A DNA stretch of 64,000 bases from Prevotella merdae (GTDB lineage: Bacteria; Bacteroidota; Bacteroidia; Bacteroidales; Bacteroidaceae): NCBI RefSeq assembly GCF_900290275.1, contig NZ_LT985323.1:901459-965458 (forward strand), read 5' to 3'. Positions within the stretch are counted from its first letter, which is position 1. Each line of letters begins with the position of its first letter. The notes beneath the pieces were generated by a model. It was not told where the DNA came from. It did not search any database and saw nothing but the letters and a program-made list of their open reading frames with translations. Of the stretch, positions 44,695 to 53,654 are shown piece after piece. Made by a program: the position numbers and the translations under genes.

Positions 44695-45087
44695 ATTCGT
44701 AATGTGAACCATACTTTTACATTATGTTTGCAAGTTCACGGATTGTTAAACTAAAAATAAAATAAGTAAGAAACAGACATTACACAAGAATGAAACGCTA
44801 AGGACTGAGCCATTCCAAGAATAGCCATTCCTCTACAGAGATTTAAAACGAGGTGCTAAGCCTCAATCTTTAACCTAAGCGTTTCCGTTCTATACTTTTG
44901 GGATATTGAGCTTTAATGCTCTTGTTCTCTAATCATGAATACCGCCAAACATTCAACGCATGAGAACAAGTAGTAGGAAGGTTCACGCTCTAAGGCGTGG
45001 ACTGTTCCTCGCTTGTTATGCGTGCAGGTCACTTGGCGGTAACCTATGATTAGACAAGCTGTGGAACGGTTGCACGCCTTTTTATCA
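44695..45087 (+). ncRNA. Structured leader RNA, riboswitch- or attenuator-like
   Basis: Domain 1: GAAACGCTAAGG (44792) pairs with CCTAAGCGTTTC (44874) with one mismatch, enclosing GAGG/CCTC (44850/44861). Domain 2 is a nested set: CTAATCAT/ATGATTAG (44929/45046), ACCGCCAA/TTGGCGGT (44941/45033), ACGCAT/ATGCGT (44956/45018), AACAAG/CTTGTT (44965/45012), AGGAA/TTCCT (44975/45005), GTTCACGC/GCGTGGAC (44981/44995). An alternative stem GCGTGCA (45020) with TGCACGC (45071) overlaps the ACGCAT partner and is followed by T5 (45079). No known RNA family is recognised. Confidence 0.65.
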
Positions 45088-45095
45088 ATTTAAGA

Positions 45096-46136
45096 ATGAA
45101 GAAATTCAAAACAATTCTATTTTTCCTCATGGCATTTTTTTGCGTGGGAAATTTTTCATCATGCAGTAGCAGTGATGATAATGATGGGGAGGGTCAGTTA
45201 GATACTCCTCAGTATGCTGCCGATGCCGCCAAATATGAAATAACAGATGAAAGTTCAGAAGTAAAGTCCATTGAGCTTACTGAGAGTGGTCAGTATATCG
45301 TTATTATGAACAATGCAGGCAGAAATTCCAAGCAGGCTGTTGGTTTGCACAAGATACCTGCAACCTTAACACGTGCCACATCTGAATATGTAGGCATGTA
45401 CTACGGCAATTATACAAAGGATGCCAATGGTTATTACATTTTGGAAGATTTTGGTACTGTTAGAATAAATAAGGATGATAACGGAAGTGTTGCTTCTGTA
45501 ACAATACATTCTAACAAAAGTGGAAATGAGTGGACTTGTCCCGCACGTCTTTATCCTAAGACAAATGAAAACAACCCATTGACTGATAAAATATGCCGTA
45601 CTTGGAATTTCAAGAGCGTTAGATATTGCGTCAAGCTGAATGGAAAAACTTATTTTGATTATACAGCAAGCAATTACAAAGACTTGGCTATAAAGATAAA
45701 GGAATGGGCAAAGAGCCATCCCGATGAGGAAGATGGTTGGACAGATAAAGACGAGCAGGAATACAATCAAATGATAGAGCAAGCCGATGCTTATAAGTTG
45801 AAGCAGTTCATTTTCTCAAAGTCTGGTACTATACTTATTAAAAGAGATGGTACAGAATCGCTTGGCGGTATGGTTTGGAGATGGGCAAGCAACAACTCTA
45901 ATGAGATTCAGACTTGGTTTGTAGACTATGATTACAACGGAAATGACAAGCCTGATGAAAACGAATGGTCTCACGAGTTATTCTTTGGAGCAGACAGTGA
46001 TGTGCAAGTTGGAGGAAAGACCACAGCCACATTCAACAAACAAGGTCAGCTTGTATTGGAGGAGTCTGAAAAAGAATCTGACGAAGGTGAATCGTATGAG
46101 CAAATAATGACTCTAACTTTTGATGAAGCCAAATAA
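45096..46136 (+). CDS. Surface lipoprotein of unknown function
   Basis: 346 residues. A lipoprotein signal peptide ends at NFSSC (Cys about 23) and is followed by SSSDDNDGEG, an acidic stretch like the Bacteroidota surface-export signal. The rest is soluble with no recognised domain (VRINKDDNGSVASVTI, FSKSGTILIKRDGTESL; a lipocalin-like beta-rich pattern is possible). It is preceded by a long structured leader and is followed, with one base between stop and start, by an outer membrane protein gene. The pair probably acts together at the outer membrane. Confidence 0.75.
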   Translation: MKKFKTILFFLMAFFCVGNFSSCSSSDDNDGEGQLDTPQYAADAAKYEITDESSEVKSIELTESGQYIVIMNNAGRNSKQAVGLHKIPATLTRATSEYVGMYYGNYTKDANGYYILEDFGTVRINKDDNGSVASVTIHSNKSGNEWTCPARLYPKTNENNPLTDKICRTWNFKSVRYCVKLNGKTYFDYTASNYKDLAIKIKEWAKSHPDEEDGWTDKDEQEYNQMIEQADAYKLKQFIFSKSGTILIKRDGTESLGGMVWRWASNNSNEIQTWFVDYDYNGNDKPDENEWSHELFFGADSDVQVGGKTTATFNKQGQLVLEESEKESDEGESYEQIMTLTFDEAK

Positions 46137-46137
46137 G

Positions 46138-46959
46138 ATGAGAAAGTTTCTTTTAACACTGTCACTGTCGTTAACAGTAGGACTTACATTTGCCCAAACA
46201 GAAACGACCAATGCGTCCGTTATCGCAAAAGTAGACTCTCTGCAACAGCAATTGAATGTACTTCAAACAAAAGAAGAAAAAAGAAGTCAAGCAGAGTATG
46301 ACGACAAAATATGGGTCCGAAAGAAATACTTTACGATTGGCTATGTGTCGCAAAAACTAACAAACAAAGACTTGGGGTATGACAGGAAAAGCCAATTTGG
46401 AGCATCTCTCGCTTATGGTCGAACTTATTATCTCCATAAGTCTGCAATTGCGCACATCTTAAAAATTGGTTTAGATTGGACTCGACTGAGTGCAACTTTT
46501 GTGAAGTACAAGACGGATGACCTTGCAGAGGTGAGCACATTGGAAAGTGACTATGGAGATTACGACGATGACAATGCCTCTGGCAAGGACAATGTCTACC
46601 AGCTTGATTTAGGTATGGGCATAGGTCCTTCGTTGAACTTTGCCCCATTCTATTCTGTCGGACATGGATTGCAGCACTTAAAACTGCATACTTATTTCCA
46701 CGTCACACCATCTTACTCTCTTCTTATAGAAAATACTGATGGAGATACGGAATGCCATCATGGTTATACCACTTTTTACAATTTTGGTATAGATGTCGCT
46801 TACAAAGCTATATCTTTAGGCTATGAATACCGATGGGGAAACTCTAAGTTCAACTCTCTCTCCCTTGCATATGACGAAGAAGAAGGTGAAGGCATAAAAA
46901 CAGGCAAACAGAAATTTAAATTTGGAACATCAACAGTATATCTACGCTTTAATTTCTGA
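46138..46959 (+). CDS. Predicted outer membrane beta-barrel protein
   Basis: 273 residues from ATG 46138 (signal peptide ending FAQ). A short coiled coil (about 25-50: KVDSLQQQLNVLQTKEEKRS) precedes alternating beta strands with aromatic belts (KYFTIGYVSQKLTNKDLGYD, FGASLAYGRTYYLH, FKFGTSTVYLRFNF ending in phenylalanine, as in porin-like proteins). No family is recognised. Translationally coupled to the upstream lipoprotein gene. Confidence 0.72.
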   Translation: MRKFLLTLSLSLTVGLTFAQTETTNASVIAKVDSLQQQLNVLQTKEEKRSQAEYDDKIWVRKKYFTIGYVSQKLTNKDLGYDRKSQFGASLAYGRTYYLHKSAIAHILKIGLDWTRLSATFVKYKTDDLAEVSTLESDYGDYDDDNASGKDNVYQLDLGMGIGPSLNFAPFYSVGHGLQHLKLHTYFHVTPSYSLLIENTDGDTECHHGYTTFYNFGIDVAYKAISLGYEYRWGNSKFNSLSLAYDEEEGEGIKTGKQKFKFGTSTVYLRFNF

Positions 46960-46968
46960 TATATAAGG

Positions 46969-47012
46969 AAATCCGTGGGCACGCATTTAAAAACCGCCCA
47001 CGGATTTTTTTT
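46969..47012 (+). terminator. Terminator after the outer membrane protein gene
   Basis: AAATCCGTGGGC (46969-46980) pairs with GCCCACGGATTT (46996-47007), followed by T5. Confidence 0.9.
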
Positions 47013-47105
47013 GCTCTTTGGACAAACTTTAGCAATTAATATTCTTACCTTATGAGCGGTTTTATTTCATCTCTTGTTATCATTCCATTAACAACCGAAA
47101 TTCAT

Positions 47106-47915
47106 TTATTTCAACAGGTTTCTACCTCCAGTGTCTTCAAGAATCTTCATCTGCTGAATGGCTATCTGATTGAGTTTGATTAGTCGTTCAGACTGAGCCA
47201 TGCCATCATTGATGAATACAGCGTTGAGGTTTTCCATATTGGAGAGGCAGATAAGCTCGTTGATGCTGGCGTAATCACGAATGTTGCCTTTCTTGTCGGG
47301 ATTCTGCTCACGCCATTGTCTTGCCGTCATACCAAACATTGCCATGTTCAAGACATCGGCTTCATCGGCATACTTCATGGCAGCTTGCTCACGGGTCACC
47401 TCTGCAGGAATGAGATTCGCCTTGATGGCATCCGTGTGGATGCGATAGTTTATCTTAGAAAGTTCTCGCTTGGCAGACCATGCCAACTGTTCTTGCTCAT
47501 CTGCTTTGAGGCGTTGGAATTCACGAACGAGATATAGCTTAAACTCTACAGAAACCCATGACGCAAATTCAAATGCAATATCAGATATAGCATAAGTTCC
47601 GCCATATCGTCCAGACACAGCCTTTATCCCAATAGCACGAGTTGATTCTACCCATTTTGTCGGCGACATCGTGAAAGCATTCAATCCTGCTTCCTTTCTA
47701 AACCCCTCGAATTCGATGGGGTTGAAATTTGGATTGTATAAACTTTCCCATATACCAAGGAATTCTATCGTGTTGCGATTCCGCATCCAATTTCCTATCA
47801 CGCCATTAGGATCCTCACCATTTTTCTGTTTGGCGATGTCGGTTATGCAGATATAATCAATTCCATCCTTATTGATAGTCTTGATGGTTCGGTCTTTGAC
47901 TATGATTTTTGCCAT
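47106..47915 (-). CDS. KilA-N domain protein
   Basis: 269 residues from ATG 47915 (MAKIIVKDRTIKTINKDG); a start at 47933 is possible. The N-terminal KilA-N/ORF11-type domain includes YICITDIAKQKNGEDPNGVI, NWMRNRNTIEFLGIWE and the GRYGGTYAISDIAFEFASWV segment (about 105-125). The C-terminal helical part ends with a Leu/Ile-rich segment. Such proteins are common in phages and mobile elements and are thought to bind DNA; the exact role is unknown. It is transcribed toward the outer membrane gene. Confidence 0.88.
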   Translation of the reverse strand: MAKIIVKDRTIKTINKDGIDYICITDIAKQKNGEDPNGVIGNWMRNRNTIEFLGIWESLYNPNFNPIEFEGFRKEAGLNAFTMSPTKWVESTRAIGIKAVSGRYGGTYAISDIAFEFASWVSVEFKLYLVREFQRLKADEQEQLAWSAKRELSKINYRIHTDAIKANLIPAEVTREQAAMKYADEADVLNMAMFGMTARQWREQNPDKKGNIRDYASINELICLSNMENLNAVFINDGMAQSERLIKLNQIAIQQMKILEDTGGRNLLK

Positions 47916-48262
47916 GACTTTACTTGTAATCAACGATTAAACATATATTGATTTTTTAATTCTTGGCTAAGATAATAAAATTACAGAGAAAAGCATAACA
48001 GAAATGCAAAAAAGTAGTTCTGTTATAGCGAAAAAACAGAAACCTGCCTGATTTCTCATAGAAAGTTGCCTAATTTCCATGAGAAAGTTGCCAACTTTCT
48101 AAAAATAGTCTGTTGAAAGTTTGGCGGAATGGATAACTTTCACTATATTTGTAGCACTACAATTTCACACATATTGGGAACGCAGGAAACAAAGCAAAGG
48201 AAAGGGATTCTTTGCGCCTGTAATGGTTGAGCAAAAGGAAGTTTTTGTTTAACAATCTAAAT
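47916..48262. promoter_or_regulatory. Divergent control region with a 19-bp perfect palindrome
   Basis: AGAAAGTTG-C-CAACTTTCT (48082-48100) is a perfect palindrome, with a half-site AGAAAGTTGCC at 48060. The plus-strand promoter TTTG (48120-48123) / TATATTTG (48144-48151), 20 bp spacing, lies 20 bp downstream. It is a likely operator for the gene at 48263 or for the divergent KilA-N gene. Nothing else is seen in this 347-bp gap. Confidence 0.65.
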
Positions 48263-49354
48263 ATGTGTCTTATGAACTATTTACTCACGAACCATCGTTT
48301 GAACCGATGCAAGCCAGTTCAAGTAAAGTCCGCTGATTTTAGCAAGCTGACAATAAAAACAATCCAAGTAAAGTTTCTTGATGACAGCAAGACATCAAGA
48401 AAGTTCCCTTTTATAAATCCACGCTATGGACTGCCCACAAACGCAGAAGTCCGCATTGTGACCAAGGCAGAAATAACGAAGTTGCGCAAAAATGGTTATG
48501 TGGTTAAAGTTTTGCAAAGGTTGCTAAACCTTTATCCAAGCAAACTTTTTGATGCCTTTGCTCCAACGGTTAAGCCGATTGGTACACATGGCATTGAAAC
48601 CACAACATTTGGTGTTCCCAATGATATTGCCGGCTTTGGCGGTCCTTCAGTGTGCTGCACAGGTAGCGGCAAGTCCAAAGGAAACGGCAGCTTGCGCCCG
48701 ACAACTGGCAATGGCATACATGCGAGAGCATCGGGCATAGCCATTCCCCAAAGCAGAACACAGCAACTGCTGGAGAGATATATAGTTTTGGTAGAATTGC
48801 AAGAAGAAATAGCAAAGAAACAGGCAGAAATTGCAAGAGAGATGAATGAAATACGCGCTGAACTCGTTGACATTTTGCCTAAAAGCAATGAGAATACTCA
48901 TGTTTATAATATCTTTCGCCCTTATGTAGACGAAAATAAGCTCTCGATGTGTTTCTGTGAAATCTTCCAAAAGTTCTTTGGCGCATTGCCGACAGAAAGA
49001 CTTGAGGGAGACTACAATAAGCCTATCGACCTTATCGCCTATTTCTTTATTCTTGTGGAATGGGAGAAATTGGGCATTTTCGTTTTTGGAGATAAATGCA
49101 AGAAACCGTTTTTTGAGTATGTTAAAGAAAAGAATGTTACGGACGGTATCGGAAAGACCGAGCGCACATTCCAAAACCGACTCACATGCACTATGGGTGA
49201 TTTTCGCAAGAAACTTGCAGAGGAACCTCTTTCAAGCAAGTTCAAAAACGAGTGCTGGAAGAATGATTTCTTCATTAAGGATTTTCTAAAGGTGCTTAGA
49301 ATTTTCCACGGAACAAAATATTATAAGGAACTGGAGCTGCGCAAACATGCTTGA
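48263..49354 (+). CDS. Hypothetical mobile-element protein
   Basis: 363 residues from ATG 48263 (ATG 48272 is an alternative). No family is recognised. A basic N-terminal part (about 15-100) is followed by a Gly/Ser-rich linker (about 120-150: GFGGPSVCCTGSGKSKGNGS), a coiled coil (about 170-200: LVELQEEIAKKQAEIAREMN) and a globular C-terminal region of about 140 residues (LIAYFFILVEWEKLGIFVFG, KNVTDGIGKTERTFQNRL). The linker contains GSGKSKGNG but no convincing P-loop context. Preceded by a strong promoter and operator-like palindrome. Confidence 0.65.
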   Translation: MCLMNYLLTNHRLNRCKPVQVKSADFSKLTIKTIQVKFLDDSKTSRKFPFINPRYGLPTNAEVRIVTKAEITKLRKNGYVVKVLQRLLNLYPSKLFDAFAPTVKPIGTHGIETTTFGVPNDIAGFGGPSVCCTGSGKSKGNGSLRPTTGNGIHARASGIAIPQSRTQQLLERYIVLVELQEEIAKKQAEIAREMNEIRAELVDILPKSNENTHVYNIFRPYVDENKLSMCFCEIFQKFFGALPTERLEGDYNKPIDLIAYFFILVEWEKLGIFVFGDKCKKPFFEYVKEKNVTDGIGKTERTFQNRLTCTMGDFRKKLAEEPLSSKFKNECWKNDFFIKDFLKVLRIFHGTKYYKELELRKHA

Positions 49355-49449
49355 CAGAATCCTTTTTGTAACAGCATATTGAGGTGGGCTGCATTGACTG
49401 TGCGGTTCACTTGTGTTTTTCCACGCCATTTTCCACTTTTTCCATACGT

Positions 49450-49480
49450 TTTGCAGACGGTCTTTAGCGTTGTACTTTTG
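49450..49480 (+). promoter_or_regulatory. Promoter of the HU-holin-amidase cassette
   Basis: TTTG (49450-49453) and TACTTTTG (49473-49480), 19 bp spacing, about 100 bp before the HU-like gene. Confidence 0.6.
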
Positions 49481-49579
49481 CATCAGACATCCGGCAAAAC
49501 GGTTGTCCGCTTGCAAGCAAAGCTGTCTATGGCAGCAAAGAGAATCGTAAACATGTACAACATCTAAAAATCAAGCGTT

Positions 49580-50023
49580 ATGGCAAAGTTAATCACAAAG
49601 AAGTACAAGAACAACAACAAGAGTTCTGCTGCATACGGCAGATGGTATGGACGCTTCGTCTACACGGAAACACTCTCCACTGAGGAGTTCGCACAGCACA
49701 TCAGCAACCACGGCTCGCCTTTCGACCGCGCAACTATCCTTGGCGTGTTGATGGCAGCCTGTGATTGCCTCGTAGAGTTGGTGAAGGATTCCAAGCGTGT
49801 ACGTTTCGGAGACCTCGGCACATTCTACCTTAGCCCAGAGACCTACGGCAGTCCTACGGAAAAGGAGTTCACGGCAGACAACGTGATGAAGGTACACCTC
49901 CGTTTCTGGCCGAACCAAAAACGTTCGTATGCGTTGGATTCTGTTTCCATGCGCAAGGTGTCATCGTTCGTTGACATCAACCAACTGAACGACAAACCTG
50001 TTGACACAGACAGCAAGGACTGA
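49580..50023 (+). CDS. HU-family DNA-binding protein (long Bacteroidota form)
   Basis: 147 residues. The HU-like fold is seen in YGRWYGRFVYTETLSTEEFA, GSPFDRATILGVLMAACDCL and VRFGDLGTFYLSPETYG; a C-terminal tail (about 120-147) is polar. It matches the HU-CCDC81-like group frequent in Bacteroidota, where it is often followed by a small membrane protein and an amidase, as here. Confidence 0.88.
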   Translation: MAKLITKKYKNNNKSSAAYGRWYGRFVYTETLSTEEFAQHISNHGSPFDRATILGVLMAACDCLVELVKDSKRVRFGDLGTFYLSPETYGSPTEKEFTADNVMKVHLRFWPNQKRSYALDSVSMRKVSSFVDINQLNDKPVDTDSKD

Positions 50024-50098
50024 TTGAAACACATTGACTGACATTTTCGGTAGCCACCTTATTATATATTGTGGCTACTGTAATTAAAAGCAACATTT

Positions 50099-50326
50099 AT
50101 GGCAATCAAGAAATACAGACATACGAATTTGCACCTTGCAGCTTCATTCATATTAGCTGTGCTTGGTGTCGGGTTAATAATCTCCGCCATGTTCATTCCT
50201 CCAAAGGGTTATATCGACCCAACGGTATTGACAGCCTTTGGCGAACTTCTCACTTTCTGTGCTGCATTGGCAGGATTGGACTATCACAGCGGAAAAGTAT
50301 CTAACAACAAAAACGAAGAATCATGA
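50099..50326 (+). CDS. Small two-helix membrane protein, holin-like
   Basis: 75 residues with hydrophobic segments at about 10-32 and 42-60 and a charged C terminus (SGKVSNNKNEES). Its stop overlaps the amidase start (ATGA), a holin-endolysin layout. No strong family match can be claimed. Confidence 0.65.
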   Translation: MAIKKYRHTNLHLAASFILAVLGVGLIISAMFIPPKGYIDPTVLTAFGELLTFCAALAGLDYHSGKVSNNKNEES

Positions 50327-50739
50327 GAACAGTAACACTTATCATCATTCATTGCTCGGCAGTACGTCCGAATCAACAGAGTTCGGCAAAGGATATAACG
50401 CAATGGCACAAGGCTCGCGGTTGGCGTACCATTGGCTATCACTATGTAGTACGCCGTGACGGAACTGTTGAAAACGGCAGACCGATAGAACAAATCGGTG
50501 CCCATTGTGTGAACCACAACAAGTATTCCATCGGCATTTGTTATGAGGGAGGTTTGAATGCTGACGGAAAGCCCAAAGACACAAGAACAGATGCTCAGAA
50601 AATAGCCTTGAGGCAGTTGATTATGCGCCTAAAGAAAACATATCCACTGGCTGTTATCGTAGGCCATTGCGACTTGAACCCACAAAAAACTTGCCCATGT
50701 TTCAATGCGGTTTCTGAATACAGAGATTTGCAGCCGTAA
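50323..50739 (+). CDS. N-acetylmuramoyl-L-alanine amidase (amidase_2, T7 lysozyme-like)
   Basis: 138 residues. Zinc ligands by motif: His10 in IIIHCSAVRP, His115 in VIVGHCDLNP and Cys124 in KTCPCF, as in T7 lysozyme. RGWRTIGYHYVVRRDGTVEN (about 33-52) is the family core. It has no signal peptide, so access to peptidoglycan would need the holin-like partner. It cleaves the amide between muramic acid and the stem peptide. Confidence 0.93.
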   Translation: MRTVTLIIIHCSAVRPNQQSSAKDITQWHKARGWRTIGYHYVVRRDGTVENGRPIEQIGAHCVNHNKYSIGICYEGGLNADGKPKDTRTDAQKIALRQLIMRLKKTYPLAVIVGHCDLNPQKTCPCFNAVSEYRDLQP

Positions 50740-50807
50740 TAAAAAAGTTGCAAAACTATTGTTGTAAAATTTTTGTTGAAATGGAATACATTTTTCTATA
50801 TTATTTT

Positions 50808-50836
50808 TTTGTATTCATGAATTTTGCGTAAATTTG
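50808..50836 (+). promoter_or_regulatory. Promoter and hairpin leader of the poly-G BspA-like gene
   Basis: TTTG (50808-50811) and TAAATTTG (50829-50836), 17 bp apart. The leader contains GGTGC (50854) that can pair with GCACC near 50892. Confidence 0.5.
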
Positions 50837-50945
50837 TACGCACATTATTAAGGAGGTGCACCACGATTTTATAGCCAAAATTATGGGTCGCACCAACTTA
50901 TAATTGTGTAAGTTTACTAATTTTAAATTTTAAATGAATTAATTT

Positions 50946-52741
50946 ATGAAGAAACAATTTCTACTTTTGTTGCTTTGCCTGTTTTCCTTGTTGGGGGGGT
51001 AAAAGCAGAGACAAAGACTGGTTCGTGCGGCGAAGCAGCATTTTGGTCGCTTGATGACGAAGGAACGCTAAAGGTATGGGGTTCTGGAGAAATGAGTAAC
51101 TACAGTGCTAATACTGTACCTTGGAAAGATTGCAGATCTAAGATTAAAAACATTATAATCGGTGAAGGCATTACACAGATAGGTTCTTATGCTTTCTCTA
51201 ACTGTGAAAAAATAGAAACAGTTTCCTTGCCACAATCACTTGAAGTAATCAACACTCGTGCATTTTATACTCCTACCGACAACAAAGGAACCATCATTCT
51301 CCCACCAAATATCAGCTTTATAGGTATTGACGCACTCTGTTGGAAAGACATAAAGGCTGAGTTCGGAAGAACCGTCATAGAATTATGGCGAGCAGGTTAC
51401 GACAATGCTGTAGATGCAAAGACTGGCACTTCGCTCAGCAAAAGTACGCTCTGCCCTCTGAGTTTATCATACGATGAGACTAAATATACCGTAAAAATTA
51501 AAGCTAAAGGAAAACCTGACGACAGATTAACATGCACCCTTAACGGAACGGAAATTACAAGTAACGAAACAGTAGTAACGGAAACTGCTCTTCCTGGAAC
51601 GGAAGTTGATGCTGTCATCAAGGCAAAAATAAAAGGTGACGACAAGATTCATGAATGTAAAGTTATGTCCGGCTATGCTTATACTTCCGGTTACGCTCCC
51701 ACTGTTGATGCTATAGCAACGGCAACCTCTTTGTCAATCGAATATTCTCATCCTGACGTGGATACGAAATACGCCAAGGTATACAGGAAAGAATTCTATG
51801 TCTATCAAGGTACAAAGCAAATCAAACATATTGAAGGTAAGGACAACGGCAAAATCAAATTAAGCGGACTTGACCCAAATTCAAACTTTACGGTAAAATA
51901 TTTGGTTCAACTTTCAGCGAAAGGCCATTATGAATATAAGGAATATACGACAACAAAAAATATATCTACAGAAAAATTATTGCTTGTCACCCAGCAGCCA
52001 AAAGTAATCTCTGTCGGCAATGTCATCATAGCAGCAGAATCAAATGTTGCCGATGACGAACAGAACGTTGGCTTTGAGTGGCGACGCACAGACTGGTCAA
52101 AAGACTTTGCTTCAAACACTGCCTCTGCTTGTATTTACAAGGGAAAGATTGAAGGATACATCCGTAATCTGAACAGTACCGTGCTCTGGAAATATCGCCC
52201 TTATTATCTTGCAAATTCTGGAACATACTATTATGGCGACTGGGTAGGACTTGACCCTTCCAACACTTCTTATTTTGAGCCGACAGTGCATACATATGAT
52301 GAGATAACAATAGAGGGCAACACTGCATTGGTAAAGGGTTACGCACTGCGTGGTACTGACGGAATAAAAGTACAGGGCTTCAAATATTGGAAGAAAGCTG
52401 GTACTTCGGTTCATGGGATGGCAAAAACTAATGCTCCGTCAAATGCTTTGACTGTAGAGGCAACAGGACAGGTGATGACTGCTACTTTACCGGACCTTGC
52501 CTATAATTCGGACTATGAATACCAAGCATTTGTCACAACAGACGAGGGTACTTACTATGGTGAAGTAATGACGTTCAGCACAGGTGCAGATCCGACAGGC
52601 ATCAAAAATGTTACTACATCATCAAATCATGTCTCTGCTGGTATCTATAATGTATCTGGCTACAAAATGCAGCACTTACAGAAAGGGTTTAACATTATTG
52701 TATATAAAGACGGATCAAGAAAGAAAGTATATATAAAATAA
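50946..52741 (+). pseudogene. BspA-like cell-surface protein, out of frame at a G7 tract
   Basis: ATG 50946 encodes the signal peptide MKKQFLLLLLCLFSLLGG and then hits TAA at 51000, just after seven G (50993-50999). One more G would read on as LLGGVKAETKTGSCGEAAFW, giving a 598-residue secreted protein. After the tract: LRR_5 opening (TLKVWGSGEMSNY, IGEGITQIGSYAFSNC), beta-rich Ig-like domains (about 190-540) and the tail IYNVSGYKMQHLQKGFNI with a basic end (RKKVYIK). The long open frame is otherwise intact, so the gene is more likely phase-variable than decayed. A sequencing error is the alternative. Confidence 0.82.
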
Positions 52742-52789
52742 TACGGAACAATCAAGAATGGATTGCAAAATTCTTTCTTAAATAAAAAC

Positions 52790-52838
52790 GGAATAGAGGG
52801 AATGTCTGAAACAAAGGACATTCCCTCTATTCCATTTT
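52790..52838 (+). terminator. Terminator after the poly-G BspA-like gene
   Basis: Arms 52790-52806 and 52817-52833 form a perfect 17-bp stem with a 10-nt loop, followed by ATTTTG. Confidence 0.85.
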
Positions 52839-52901
52839 GTATGCTCGGCACGAGCATACCGAAAGTAGGAAGAAAACTACTTCGTTTTCCTCCTACTCGA
52901 T
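52839..52901 (+). mobile_element. Group II intron relic: both ends fused, 63 bp
   Basis: 52839-52857 matches the first 19 nt of the intron at 33562 with two changes (GTATGCTCGGCACGAGCAT). 52858-52901 matches the last 44 nt (AAAGTAGGAAGAAAACT through CCTCCTACTCGAT) almost exactly. The interior is absent. It begins 5 nt after the terminator stem and supplies the stop codon of the neighbouring minus-strand gene. Confidence 0.82.
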
Positions 52902-53654
52902 TTCCTTTCCTGTATGGAATGAACCGTCTGCCGTATTTGGTTCATCAATAGGAATGACATCATTGGAACATGGTGCTTTCATGTTCTTCAATGTGCTGTA
53001 GTCCAAGCCTTCAAACGGCTTTGGAAACAGTGCCTTGACAAAGGCTATTCGCATTGCCATTGTGTAATCACGTTTACCCAAACGCTCTGCGATATTCCAC
53101 ACGAAGTGCCTTAAAGGAATATTCTCAACCGTCTCCTTGAAACGGTTTATTGCTGTCGGGGTATAGTTGGTGTCGTTGCTCCATTCCTTGACAGCCTCAA
53201 TTACCTTGTACAAATCTTCCTCATACAGAAACCTTGACATGGTACGGTGCACATAGTCAAGTACAGCTCTCGTTCGTTTTTCCTTTTCCTCCTGCGCATC
53301 TTTTTCTTGTGCCTCTACACACTTGGCATAGTCTTCATGGCTGTATTTTACAGACGCTGTTTGTGGTAAGGTTTGCTTTGGCTGTTCTTGTTCTGTTGCT
53401 GGCTCTGCTTCTACAACGTTATTCTTTGTCTTGCTGTTGCTACCAATGGTCATCAGTTCATAGGGATAATTCACCATAGAAATGAATATCGCCCAAAGCA
53501 GGATGTTGCTTCCTACAAAGATGATTGACTCGACAAACAGACTTTGGTGAAAGTCATTGCCTACATACATCGCCACGACAAGAGAGATGGCGAGAATTGC
53601 TGTACCAACAAAAGCGTAGATGGTACAATCTGAAGTTGTCTTGTTTACTGTCAT
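52893..53654 (-). CDS. Two-helix membrane protein of unknown function
   Basis: 253 residues. Two hydrophobic helices (about 11-32 and 40-60) are followed by a charged linker (about 75-125, rich in Glu, Gln and Lys) and a helical cytoplasmic domain (HRTMSRFLYEEDLYKVIEAV, AINRFKETVENIPLRHFVWN). No family is recognised. Its final codons and TAG lie within the intron relic, so the original C terminus may have been different. It probably belongs to the integrase end of the element. Confidence 0.65.
   Translation of the reverse strand: MTVNKTTSDCTIYAFVGTAILAISLVVAMYVGNDFHQSLFVESIIFVGSNILLWAIFISMVNYPYELMTIGSNSKTKNNVVEAEPATEQEQPKQTLPQTASVKYSHEDYAKCVEAQEKDAQEEKEKRTRAVLDYVHRTMSRFLYEEDLYKVIEAVKEWSNDTNYTPTAINRFKETVENIPLRHFVWNIAERLGKRDYTMAMRIAFVKALFPKPFEGLDYSTLKNMKAPCSNDVIPIDEPNTADGSFHTGKEIE

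Noticed and set aside
48647-49174. 175-residue minus-strand reading frame opposite the gene at 48263
   Set aside because: Antisense shadow of a supported gene; no start context or family pattern.
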